From: Nocardia sp.
Lineage (GTDB): Bacteria; Actinomycetota; Actinomycetes; Mycobacteriales; Mycobacteriaceae
Direction of reading: 5' to 3'
Assembly: GCA_013361595.1 (NCBI GenBank)
Contig: JABFXT010000504.1
Location: 1 to 8,057 of the forward strand
DNA length: 8,057 nt
Part shown: in pieces, positions 1-5,642 of the stretch
Layout: every line of letters begins with the position of its first letter
How positions within the stretch are numbered: the stretch's first letter is position 1
Made by a program: the position numbers and the translations under genes
The notes under the pieces: generated by a model
Databases searched by the model: none
What the model was told of the DNA's origin: nothing
The model's input: the letters and a program-made list of their open reading frames with translations, nothing else

Positions 1-557
1 GTCGGGATGCTGATCGCTGCGCGGGTACGGCCGGTCTCGGCCGCGAGAATCCAGGCGACGATTCGGTCGCGGTATAGATCCCGCAGCAGTGGCGGGTCCG
101 GGACGATCGCCGGCCGCGGCGCGACCGGGGCCAGCCGGGCCAGGGCGGCGGTGGCGACCCGATAGGCGAATTCGGTGCCGCGCACGATCATCGCGGCGGC
201 GCAGGCGACGAGGAGATGGGCCGCGAGCATGGCCGGGGTCAGTTGCAGATCACCGTGATGCAGATGACCGGACCCCCAGCCGAGGCCGAGATGGCCGAGC
301 AGCTGCCCGGCCAGCAGCGCCGTGGTGAGTCCGGCGGTACCGGTGCGCAGTGGGGGCAGTCCGGTGACGAGGGCGCCGACCGCCGCCGAAGCGAGAGCCA
401 GCAGCACGACGGCTGTGCCATCGGGTGGGGCTGTCCCGGCCGCCCATCCGTGGGCCGCGACCGAGACGGTTCCCGAGATCAGGCCGGCCGCCGCACCGCG
501 GACGCGAGCGGCGCCCCGATGATCCACCGGTCGGGTGGAGCCGAACCTGATACGCAC
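1..557 (-). CDS. Four-helix membrane protein with His-rich loop (partial, C-terminus missing)
   Basis: This open frame begins at GTG 557 and leaves the window at base 1, giving 185 residues without a stop. The first in-frame stop upstream is the TGA of the acyl-CoA synthetase gene (585-587), so GTG 557 is the earliest start. It lies 27 nt after that stop and has no clear Shine-Dalgarno, which suggests translational coupling. Four hydrophobic Ala/Leu/Gly-rich segments are visible at about residues 19-37, 48-67, 73-91 and 108-126. The loop between segments 3 and 4 holds a His cluster (GHLHHGD, about residues 97-103), plus H89 at the end of segment 3. A polar tail follows from about residue 143. 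From memory, similar small actinobacterial membrane proteins sit near copper-handling genes, so metal binding is possible, but nothing in the window confirms this. Function unknown. GTG 527 is a possible later start. Confidence 0.7.
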   Translation of the reverse strand, partial: MRIRFGSTRPVDHRGAARVRGAAAGLISGTVSVAAHGWAAGTAPPDGTAVVLLALASAAVGALVTGLPPLRTGTAGLTTALLAGQLLGHLGLGWGSGHLHHGDLQLTPAMLAAHLLVACAAAMIVRGTEFAYRVATAALARLAPVAPRPAIVPDPPLLRDLYRDRIVAWILAAETGRTRAAISIP

Positions 558-584
558 CGGGGGATGATATCCGACGGCGCTGTC

Positions 585-2231
585 TCAGCTTCCGGTATCC
601 AGCTCCGTCAGCGGCTTCCGCAGCAGTTTTCCGGTGGCGTTGCGTGGCAGCTCGTCCAGGAAGACCACTTCGCGCGGGACTTTGTAGCGCGCCAGATTGG
701 CCTTCACGTAGTCCTTGATCTCCTGGGCGTCGCGTTTCGAATCGGGGCCCGGGACCACTACCGCGCGCAGCCGCTTCCCGAACTCCCGATCTTCGACACC
801 CACCACGGCCGCTTCCAGCACGTCCGGCCGTTCGGCGATCAGGTGCTCGACCTCCTGCGGGAAGACGTTCTCGCCGCCGGAGACGATCATGTCGTCGTCG
901 CGGCCGTCGATGAACAGCAGACCGTCGGAGTCCAGATGCCCGACATCGCCGCTGGACATCATGCCGTCCACGGTCTCCTTGGTGCGACCGTCGGTGTATG
1001 CCTTGAACGCGTGCGGGTTGTCGATGAAGATCGTGCCGGTGACATTCGGTTCGGTGATCCGCTCGCGGTTCTCGTCGTAGAGCGCGATCCGCACGCCCAC
1101 CGGCGCCCGGCCCGCGGTGGTCGGCGATTTCCGCAGTTCCTGCGGTGTCGCCACCGTGATCACCGCGCATTCGGTGGAGCCGTACAGGTTGTAGAGCACG
1201 TCGCCGAAGTGTTCGCCCGTTCGCACCACTACATCGGGCTGGATGGCCGAGCCCGCGGCGAAGATCACCCGCAGCGACGAGACGTCGTGGCGGCCGAGTA
1301 CTTCCGCGGGCTGGTCCAGGATGCGCTGGAGCATGGTGGGGACCACCACCAGCGAGTCCGCCCGGTAGCGGGCGATATTGGCCAGTGTCAGTTCGGGATC
1401 GAAACGGCGCTGCTGGAAGACCACCCGGTTGCCCAGCGCGAGTCCGAGGGAGAACTGGGACAGACCGGTGCCGTGGAAGATGGGCGCGGCCATCACCATG
1501 GTGCCGTCGGTGGGCAGCGGTACCCGGTCGATGAACTGTGCGGTGATGAACGGGCTCACCTTGTCCCGGGGGGCGCCCTTGGGGGTGCCGGTCGTGCCGC
1601 TGGTCAGGATGACCGTCCCACCCGGTTTGTCCGGGGCGGCCAGCGGGGCGGTGGACTGCCCCGCCGAGAGGGATTCCACGGTGGGAATCGCGGGGTCGGC
1701 ATTGTCGGATTCGTCGACCCAGGTGAGGATTCGCGGGATCTCGGCGGGAACGGCGCTCATCAGATCGAAGAACTCGCTGTCGTGCAGCACCGCTTTGATC
1801 TTCTCGCGTTCGGCCACATCCGCGAACTGTGGTTTGGCGAATCCGGTGTTCATCAGCACCGCGCGCAGCCCGAGCTTGCCGGCGGTCAGCATGCTCAGCA
1901 CCATTCCGCGGTGATCACGGGCCAGCACCGCCACCACATCGCCGGGCCGCAACCCGCGTTCGACGAGACCGCGGGCGAAGGCGTTCGAACGATCGTCGAG
2001 CTCGCGGAAGGTGAGCTCGCCCCGCTCGTCGACGATGGCGGGGGCGTCGGGGCGGGTCTGCGCGGCATGCATGACCACACCGGCGAACGGCCCGTACTTG
2101 GCGGCATTGCTCATCGACCGGAGGGCGTGGTCGAGTCGCAGCGGATCGAAGAGGCCGCGTTTGCGCATCACGTTCACGGCCGAGGCGATATCGCCGGCCT
2201 TGCGAACGGGGCCGGGCAGCGACAGTGGCAT
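585..2231 (-). CDS. Acyl-CoA synthetase (AMP-binding, FadD family), copy 1
   Basis: A 548-residue ATP-dependent acid:CoA ligase of the ANL superfamily, the usual length for FadD proteins. It should activate a carboxylic acid to acyl-AMP and then to acyl-CoA in the cytoplasm. Numbered from ATG 2231, the core motifs are: phosphate loop LTSGTTGTPKG at 209-219; PIFHGTG at 250-256; NLYGSTE at 348-354; SSGDVG at 426-431; the hinge/ribose motif starting GRDDDMIVSGGENVF at 443; and the catalytic lysine K535 in PRNATGKLL. The frame can be opened at TTG 2240, but the GGAAGG at 2241-2246 directly abuts that codon and sits 9 nt from ATG 2231, so ATG is chosen. The gene is a paralogue of the next synthetase upstream, and both share the distinctive stretches LMNTGFAKPQF and VLHDSEF. 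It resembles mycobacterial FadD2/FadD12-type enzymes. Chain length and substrate cannot be read from the sequence. The membrane-protein gene follows 27 nt downstream. Confidence 0.95.
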   Translation of the reverse strand: MPLSLPGPVRKAGDIASAVNVMRKRGLFDPLRLDHALRSMSNAAKYGPFAGVVMHAAQTRPDAPAIVDERGELTFRELDDRSNAFARGLVERGLRPGDVVAVLARDHRGMVLSMLTAGKLGLRAVLMNTGFAKPQFADVAEREKIKAVLHDSEFFDLMSAVPAEIPRILTWVDESDNADPAIPTVESLSAGQSTAPLAAPDKPGGTVILTSGTTGTPKGAPRDKVSPFITAQFIDRVPLPTDGTMVMAAPIFHGTGLSQFSLGLALGNRVVFQQRRFDPELTLANIARYRADSLVVVPTMLQRILDQPAEVLGRHDVSSLRVIFAAGSAIQPDVVVRTGEHFGDVLYNLYGSTECAVITVATPQELRKSPTTAGRAPVGVRIALYDENRERITEPNVTGTIFIDNPHAFKAYTDGRTKETVDGMMSSGDVGHLDSDGLLFIDGRDDDMIVSGGENVFPQEVEHLIAERPDVLEAAVVGVEDREFGKRLRAVVVPGPDSKRDAQEIKDYVKANLARYKVPREVVFLDELPRNATGKLLRKPLTELDTGS

Positions 2232-2240
2232 CGGTGACAA

Positions 2241-2246
2241 CCTTCC
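2241..2246 (-). promoter_or_regulatory. Ribosome binding site that fixes the start of synthetase copy 1
   Basis: On the minus strand GGAAGG lies 9 nt before ATG 2231 and touches the alternative TTG codon at 2240. This spacing suits the ATG and rules against the TTG. Confidence 0.7.
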
Positions 2247-2253
2247 GCGGCGT

Positions 2254-2270
2254 ACCGCCGGATCGGCGGT
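2254..2270 (-). other. Leader hairpin next to the ribosome binding site of synthetase copy 1
   Basis: A perfect 7-bp inverted repeat (ACCGCCG and CGGCGGT arms, 3-nt loop) ends 7 nt from the GGAAGG motif in the predicted 5' leader. It could form a compact G+C-rich hairpin that affects translation or mRNA stability. Such hairpins also arise by chance in high-GC DNA, so a role is inference only. Confidence 0.35.
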
Positions 2271-2299
2271 CTACCTCCTCGAGCTCCAGTGCAGTGCCA

Positions 2300-2327
2300 A
2301 CCCTAGCAACCGCGCGCCGCGCGTCCA
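2300..2327 (-). promoter_or_regulatory. Candidate promoter of synthetase copy 1
   Basis: On the minus strand TGGACG (2322-2327) and TAGGGT (2300-2305) are separated by 16 nt and would start transcription near 2293, giving a leader of about 60 nt. It lies just after the hairpin terminator of the upstream gene, where a new promoter would be needed. The match is moderate and was found by eye. Confidence 0.35.
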
Positions 2328-2347
2328 TCCGATTGTCTCGGACAGTA

Positions 2348-2386
2348 GGGAAACCGGGATGATTCTGTGAACATTCCCGGTTTCCC
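2348..2386 (-). terminator. Hairpin terminator between the two synthetase genes
   Basis: A perfect 12-bp inverted repeat, GGGAAACCGGGA (2348-2359) and TCCCGGTTTCCC (2375-2386), has a 15-nt loop and begins 15 nt after the stop codon of synthetase copy 2. There is no T-run on the minus-strand exit side, which is common for actinobacterial terminators. It suggests the two synthetase genes are at least partly separate transcripts. Confidence 0.7.
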
Positions 2387-2401
2387 GCTCGGGAGCTGTT
2401 G

Positions 2402-4021
2402 TCAGACCTCGTATTCCACCAGCACCCGGCGCAGCAGTTTGCCGGTCGGGTTGCGCGGCAGATCGTCGAGGAAGACGACCTCACGCGGCACCTTGTACCG
2501 GGCGAGATTCTCCTTGACGTAGGTCTTTATCTCGGCTTCGTCCGGGGTGTGGCCGGGTTCGGGGACCACGAACGCGCGCAGTCGTTTGCCGAACTCCACA
2601 TCGTCCACGCCGACCACCGCGGCGTCGAAGATATCGTCGCGTTCGAGCAGCAGGTTCTCGACCTCTTGCGGGAAGACGTTCTCACCGCCGGAGACGATCA
2701 TGTCGTCGTCGCGGCCGTCCACCATGAGCAGGCCGTCCTCGGTGAAATGGCCGACATCGCCACTGGACATGTAACCGTCGATGATCTGTTTGTGCCGGCC
2801 GTCGGTGTAGCCCTCGAAGGGGGCGCCGCTGCGGACGAAGATCCGGGCCGTGACGTCTTTCGCGGTCACGGCCTTGTCGTTGTCGTCGTAGAGGCGGACA
2901 TCGCAGGTGAGCGGTGGGCGACCGACGGTACCGGGTGCCTTGGCCAGATCGGCCGGCTGGGCCACCGTCGCGATGGCGACCTCGGTGGAGCCGTAGAGGT
3001 TGTAGAGCACCGGACCGAACACCTCGGTCGCCTTGACGCACAGTTCGGGCGACAGTGCCGAGCCGGCCAGGATGATGCCCTTCAGCGCGGAGGTGTCGTA
3101 CTTCGCCCGGACCTCTTCGGGCAGTTCCACCATCCGGTGCAGCATGGTCGGCACGGCGACCAGCAATTCGGCCTTGTGGTCCGAGAGCATCTTCAAGGTT
3201 GCCTCGGCGTCGAACCGGCGGCGCATGACGATCTTGTTGGTCAACCCGATACTCACCAGGTAGGTGCCCAGCCCGGTGCTGTGGAAGATCGGCGAGACGA
3301 TGACGACGGTACTGCGCTTCGGAAACGGCATCCGGTCCAGGAACTGCGCGGTGGCCAGCGGGCTCGCCTTCTCGCGCGGGGCGCCCTTCGGCAGGCCGGT
3401 GGTGCCGCTGGTCAGGATGATGAAACCACCGGGTTTGGCCGGGGTCGGCAGGGTGTCGGTGCCGTTCTCGGCGATGAGATCGTCGAGTGTCTTCGCGCCT
3501 TCCGGGATCTCGGTGCCGTCCTCGACCCAGGTGAGGAAGCGGGGCATATCCGCGGGCAGGGCATCGAGCAGGCCGAGGAATTCGCTGTCGTGCAGGACGG
3601 CTTTGACCTGCTCCCGTTCACATACCTCGGCGAACTGCGGTTTGGCGAAACCGGTGTTCATCAGCGCGATCTTGACGCCCAGTTTTCCGGCCGCCGCCAT
3701 GGCGAGGATGAGACCGCGGTGGTCGCGGGCGAGGATGCCGATGACGGTGCCCTCGGTGATGCCCGCCCCGCGCAGCCCGTGGGCGATCTTGGTGGACTGT
3801 TCGTCCAGCTCCCGATAGGTCAGCTCACCGCGTTCGTCGGCCAGACCGGGGGCGTCCGGCGCGATCCGCGCGGAATGCATGATCAGGGTGGCCTGCGGGA
3901 TGTAGGTCTTGGAATCCTTCAGCGTCCGCAGTGTTTCCCCCGGATTCCTCAGATCGATGAATCCGCTGGACTGCAGTAGCCCGTATGCCTTGACGACTTC
4001 CAGCGTGTGCGCCAGGTTCAC
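2402..4021 (-). CDS. Acyl-CoA synthetase (AMP-binding, FadD family), copy 2
   Basis: A 539-residue ANL-superfamily acid:CoA ligase, complete for its family. It starts at GTG 4021, preceded by GGAGGT (4030-4035) with 8-nt spacing. Core motifs are: phosphate loop LTSGTTGLPKG at 203-213; PIFHSTG at 244-250; NLYGSTE at 341-347; SSGDVG at 419-424; the hinge/ribose motif beginning GRDDDMIVSGGENVF at 436; and the catalytic lysine K528 in PRNPTGKLL. A hand comparison of the last 100 or so residues with copy 1 gives roughly three quarters identical positions, so the genes are close paralogues. The N-terminal 40 residues differ most. The expected role is cytoplasmic activation of a fatty or related acid to acyl-CoA. 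The substrate is unknown. A hairpin terminator follows, and the upstream 200 bp has its own candidate promoter, so it is probably transcribed separately from the secreted-protein gene. Confidence 0.95.
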   Translation of the reverse strand: MNLAHTLEVVKAYGLLQSSGFIDLRNPGETLRTLKDSKTYIPQATLIMHSARIAPDAPGLADERGELTYRELDEQSTKIAHGLRGAGITEGTVIGILARDHRGLILAMAAAGKLGVKIALMNTGFAKPQFAEVCEREQVKAVLHDSEFLGLLDALPADMPRFLTWVEDGTEIPEGAKTLDDLIAENGTDTLPTPAKPGGFIILTSGTTGLPKGAPREKASPLATAQFLDRMPFPKRSTVVIVSPIFHSTGLGTYLVSIGLTNKIVMRRRFDAEATLKMLSDHKAELLVAVPTMLHRMVELPEEVRAKYDTSALKGIILAGSALSPELCVKATEVFGPVLYNLYGSTEVAIATVAQPADLAKAPGTVGRPPLTCDVRLYDDNDKAVTAKDVTARIFVRSGAPFEGYTDGRHKQIIDGYMSSGDVGHFTEDGLLMVDGRDDDMIVSGGENVFPQEVENLLLERDDIFDAAVVGVDDVEFGKRLRAFVVPEPGHTPDEAEIKTYVKENLARYKVPREVVFLDDLPRNPTGKLLRRVLVEYEV

Positions 4022-4029
4022 CTTCGAAC

Positions 4030-4035
4030 ACCTCC
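4030..4035 (-). promoter_or_regulatory. Ribosome binding site supporting the GTG start of synthetase copy 2
   Basis: GGAGGT on the minus strand lies 8 nt before GTG 4021. This near-consensus Shine-Dalgarno supports the GTG start rather than a later in-frame codon. Confidence 0.8.
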
Positions 4036-4082
4036 ACAGATCCTCGCGTCGGCACTCGACCTAGCGATTCCGAACGGCATAT

Positions 4083-4121
4083 CGGTGGTCACCGTAGCAG
4101 TGAAAGTGTATTCGCTAACAA
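4083..4121 (-). promoter_or_regulatory. Candidate promoter and small palindrome upstream of synthetase copy 2
   Basis: On the minus strand TTGTTA (4116-4121) and TACGGT (4091-4096) are 19 nt apart. Overlapping the second element is the inverted repeat CGGTG-N2-CACCG (4083-4094), which could be a repressor site. The stretch 4099-4141 is noticeably A+T-richer than the surrounding genes. This is an eye match; a different -10 (TACACT, 4105-4110) is equally possible. Confidence 0.3.
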
Positions 4122-4170
4122 CGTACGCACCGGACAAAAAAGACATCTCCGATGGGCCGTGAAACTGGTC

Positions 4171-4212
4171 GGCCCGGGGTTGTGTCGACTATTCGACACG
4201 AACTCCCGGGCC
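4171..4212 (-). terminator. Composite hairpin terminator after the secreted-protein gene
   Basis: An outer 8-bp stem (GGCCCGGG 4171-4178 with CCCGGGCC 4205-4212) and an inner 7-bp stem (GTGTCGA 4182-4188 with TCGACAC 4193-4199, 4-nt loop) are joined by a small internal loop. It begins 18 nt past the stop codon at 4231. A run of six T on the minus strand (4136-4141) lies 29 nt further on, too far for a classic U-tail. Confidence 0.65.
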
Positions 4213-4230
4213 CGGCCTGCGACTATCCGC

Positions 4231-4866
4231 TCAGTTGTAGATCGAGCCCATCGACGGGAACGTGATGTCGCCGCGCACGTACTGGAATCCGTCCGGGTGC
4301 TCCGCGCTCACCGGCACCGGCCACCGGTGCCACAGGTTGCCGTACACCGCGGCGACGATCATGCCCGGCCCCGGATCGATCGGGCGGGTGCGGATGGTGG
4401 TGTCGGCGATGATGTCCCTGTGTTCGGTCAGCTGCTCGATACCGCTGCGGCCGTTGTTGAGGTTGAGCCATGCCACGTCCAGCCGGGCGCCGGTCTGGTC
4501 GGGGGCGATAGTGCCCGGACCGCCGAAGAAGGCGAACCGGAAACCGTCGATGCTCAGCGACAGGCCCGAACCGTACATGCCCGGACCGCCGCCGCGGCCC
4601 ACGGTGGATTCGGCCGGGATCTGGAACGGCTGCGCGGGTAGCGCGGCCTCGCGGGATGCCGCGGCGACCCGCGCGTCGCCGAGCAGCCGGGACACCGCCT
4701 GCTCGGCGACCGGATCGCCGCTCACCGCGGTGTGTAGTGCCTGCGTTGCCGACGCCCAATCGACCCGGGCGGGGTCGGCGACGGCGTGTCCGGTGAACAG
4801 GACGGTGGCCGCGGCGGTGACGACCGCGGTGGTGACGAGTCGGCGGGCAAGAGCCGTTATGCGCAT
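4231..4866 (-). CDS. Secreted protein of unknown family
   Basis: A 211-residue protein with a clear Sec signal peptide: basic start (MRITALARR), hydrophobic core at about residues 10-25, and a likely signal peptidase I cut after GHAVA at residue 30. The mature part, about 181 residues, has an Ala-rich probably helical section (about 33-75), a Gly-rich patch (about 90-103), then a more beta-like half rich in Gly, Pro and aromatics. It has no cysteine, no lipobox and no later membrane segment, so it is probably released or held in the cell envelope. The frame is open back to 5016, but ATG 4866 has AAGGAG (4874-4879) at 7-nt spacing and begins the signal peptide, so the longer form is rejected. 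I do not recognise the family and assign no function. The MarR gene lies 228 bp upstream on the same strand, and a hairpin terminator follows. Confidence 0.85.
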   Translation of the reverse strand: MRITALARRLVTTAVVTAAATVLFTGHAVADPARVDWASATQALHTAVSGDPVAEQAVSRLLGDARVAAASREAALPAQPFQIPAESTVGRGGGPGMYGSGLSLSIDGFRFAFFGGPGTIAPDQTGARLDVAWLNLNNGRSGIEQLTEHRDIIADTTIRTRPIDPGPGMIVAAVYGNLWHRWPVPVSAEHPDGFQYVRGDITFPSMGSIYN

Positions 4867-4960
4867 AACCAGTCTCCTTGCAGATGCGAGGTCCGGGGTA
4901 CCGCTCGGTGACTCGGTGCGGGTGCAGCTGGTGTAGCGAGGTGGAACTCGTCGCGCTGTG

Positions 4961-4993
4961 TCGGCGCCGGGCGAACAGCGGGTCCGGCGCCGA
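4961..4993 (-). terminator. G+C-rich hairpin between the MarR and secreted-protein genes
   Basis: A perfect 10-bp inverted repeat (TCGGCGCCGG 4961-4970 and CCGGCGCCGA 4984-4993) with a 13-nt loop lies in the 228-bp gap. A weaker 6-bp stem (GGCGGT/ACCGCC, 5035-5053) lies nearer the MarR stop. Either could end the MarR transcript, or the larger could be in the leader of the secreted-protein mRNA. No convincing promoter was seen in the gap. Confidence 0.4.
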
Positions 4994-5094
4994 TACGGGA
5001 CGGTCCGATCGAACAAACACTCTCACTCGGTACCGGCGGTGTCCAGAACCGCCACCCGGCCGGTCGGTCGCGGTTTCGTATCCGGGTCGCGGGA

Positions 5095-5559
5095 TCAGTC
5101 GCCGGTGACCGCTCGCTCGAGCAGGTGTTGCAGGGTGCGCTGTTCCTGCTGGGTGAGGAGTCGCAAAGGGGAGTCGTCGGTGAGCAGGTCGAGCAATCGT
5201 TCGCGCAGATCGCTGCCCGCGGTGGTGAGTACGAGCTGTTTCGCCCGCCGGTCCGTCGGATGGGCGCGACGTTCGACATAACCGCTCGCCTCCAGCCGGT
5301 CGACGACGAACGTCGCGTTCGAAGGTTCGCAACTCATCCGCTCGGCCAGTTCGCGCATGGTCATCGGGCCGGTCAGTTCGCGGAGGGCGACCGCCTGGGG
5401 GGCGCTGAGGCCCAGCGGGGTGGCGCGCAGGCGAACGTGGTTCTCGATGCGGTGGTTGAGGGCGTTGACCAGTCCGCACAGTTCTCGTTCCGCTGCGGCG
5501 AGACCTTCCGCGGGCGTCCCCCGTCGATCGCTCATATGTCCGAGGTTAGCCGGATCCAT
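5095..5559 (-). CDS. MarR-family transcriptional regulator
   Basis: A 154-residue winged helix-turn-helix protein of normal MarR length. The DNA-binding core spans about residues 51-112: LSAPQAVALREL, then TMRELAERMSCEPSNATF with the probable recognition helix at 77-93, then a wing around HPTDRRAKQLVLT. Long helices at each end would form the dimer interface. Cysteines are present at 28 and 77, but there is no clear redox-switch pattern. It diverges from the metallo-hydrolase gene and probably represses both itself and that gene through repeats in the shared intergenic region, being released by a small ligand. Two starts are possible. ATG 5559 has no Shine-Dalgarno but falls about where transcription should begin, so a leaderless mRNA fits. 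ATG 5535 would shorten the protein by eight residues and also lacks a good Shine-Dalgarno. Family assignment is firm; the ligand is unknown. Confidence 0.92.
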   Translation of the reverse strand: MDPANLGHMSDRRGTPAEGLAAAERELCGLVNALNHRIENHVRLRATPLGLSAPQAVALRELTGPMTMRELAERMSCEPSNATFVVDRLEASGYVERRAHPTDRRAKQLVLTTAGSDLRERLLDLLTDDSPLRLLTQQEQRTLQHLLERAVTGD

Positions 5560-5565
5560 ACAACT

Positions 5566-5593
5566 TTAATAGTTGCAACTTGAATCATTTCAA
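5566..5593 (-). promoter_or_regulatory. Predicted marR promoter (leaderless)
   Basis: On the minus strand TTGAAA (5588-5593) and TATTAA (5566-5571) have a 16-nt spacer. Transcription would start at about 5559, the A of the first possible ATG, implying a leaderless transcript. The promoter is wholly inside the repeat array, as expected for autorepression. Confidence 0.55.
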
Positions 5594-5600
5594 CTTTAAT
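5573..5600 (+). promoter_or_regulatory. Predicted promoter of the metallo-hydrolase gene
   Basis: TTGCAA (5573-5578) and TTTAAT (5595-5600, five of six matches to TATAAT) are separated by 16 nt, with start expected near 5607 and a leader of about 36 nt. It overlaps the oppositely directed marR promoter, so one bound repressor could block both. Confidence 0.5.
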
Positions 5601-5642
5601 CTTATGGTCGATCGACACCACGTACGAGCCAGGAGTTCCACC

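Larger units (their letters stand above)
5561..5600. repeat. Operator array: three direct repeats with overlapping inverted repeats
   Basis: Ten-base repeats start at 5561 (CAACTTTAAT), 5576 (CAACTTGAAT) and 5591 (CAACTTTAAT), an exact 15-bp period with one mismatch in the middle copy. Overlapping them are CAACT-N5-AGTTG (5561-5575), the perfect palindrome AGTTGCAACT (5571-5580) and TTGAA-N4-TTCAA (5580-5593). By hand count about 24% of bases 5561-5605 are G or C, far below the genes on either side. The position between divergent marR and hydrolase genes fits a MarR operator. Confidence 0.8.

Noticed and set aside
216..2237. A 673-codon open frame on the plus strand, antisense to FadD copy 1 and the membrane-protein gene
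   Set aside because: It has low-complexity, His/Gly/Arg-rich composition with no recognisable motif, and it mirrors a gene with complete catalytic motifs. Long antisense frames are expected from codon bias in high-GC DNA.
2399..3979. A 526-codon open frame on the plus strand, antisense to FadD copy 2
   Set aside because: Same type of shadow. Its likeness to the antisense frame of copy 1 follows from the paralogy of the real genes.
4867..5016. A 50-residue N-terminal extension of the secreted protein
   Set aside because: It would bury the signal peptide, and the Shine-Dalgarno AAGGAG at 4874-4879 points to ATG 4866.
4223..5479. A 418-codon minus-strand frame crossing the secreted-protein and MarR genes
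   Set aside because: Arg/Pro/Gly-rich shadow in another frame. The secreted-protein and MarR frames have a signal peptide, family motifs and, for the former, a good ribosome binding site.
5561..5600. Short repeats considered as a CRISPR array or plasmid-type iterons
   Set aside because: Units of 10 bp at a 15-bp period are too short for CRISPR, and there is no replication gene nearby. The place between divergent regulator and target genes fits an operator.
5580..5642. A 21-residue N-terminal extension of the metallo-hydrolase from TTG 5580
   Set aside because: It would begin inside the operator repeats and upstream of the expected transcript start, while AGGAG at 5631-5635 serves ATG 5643.
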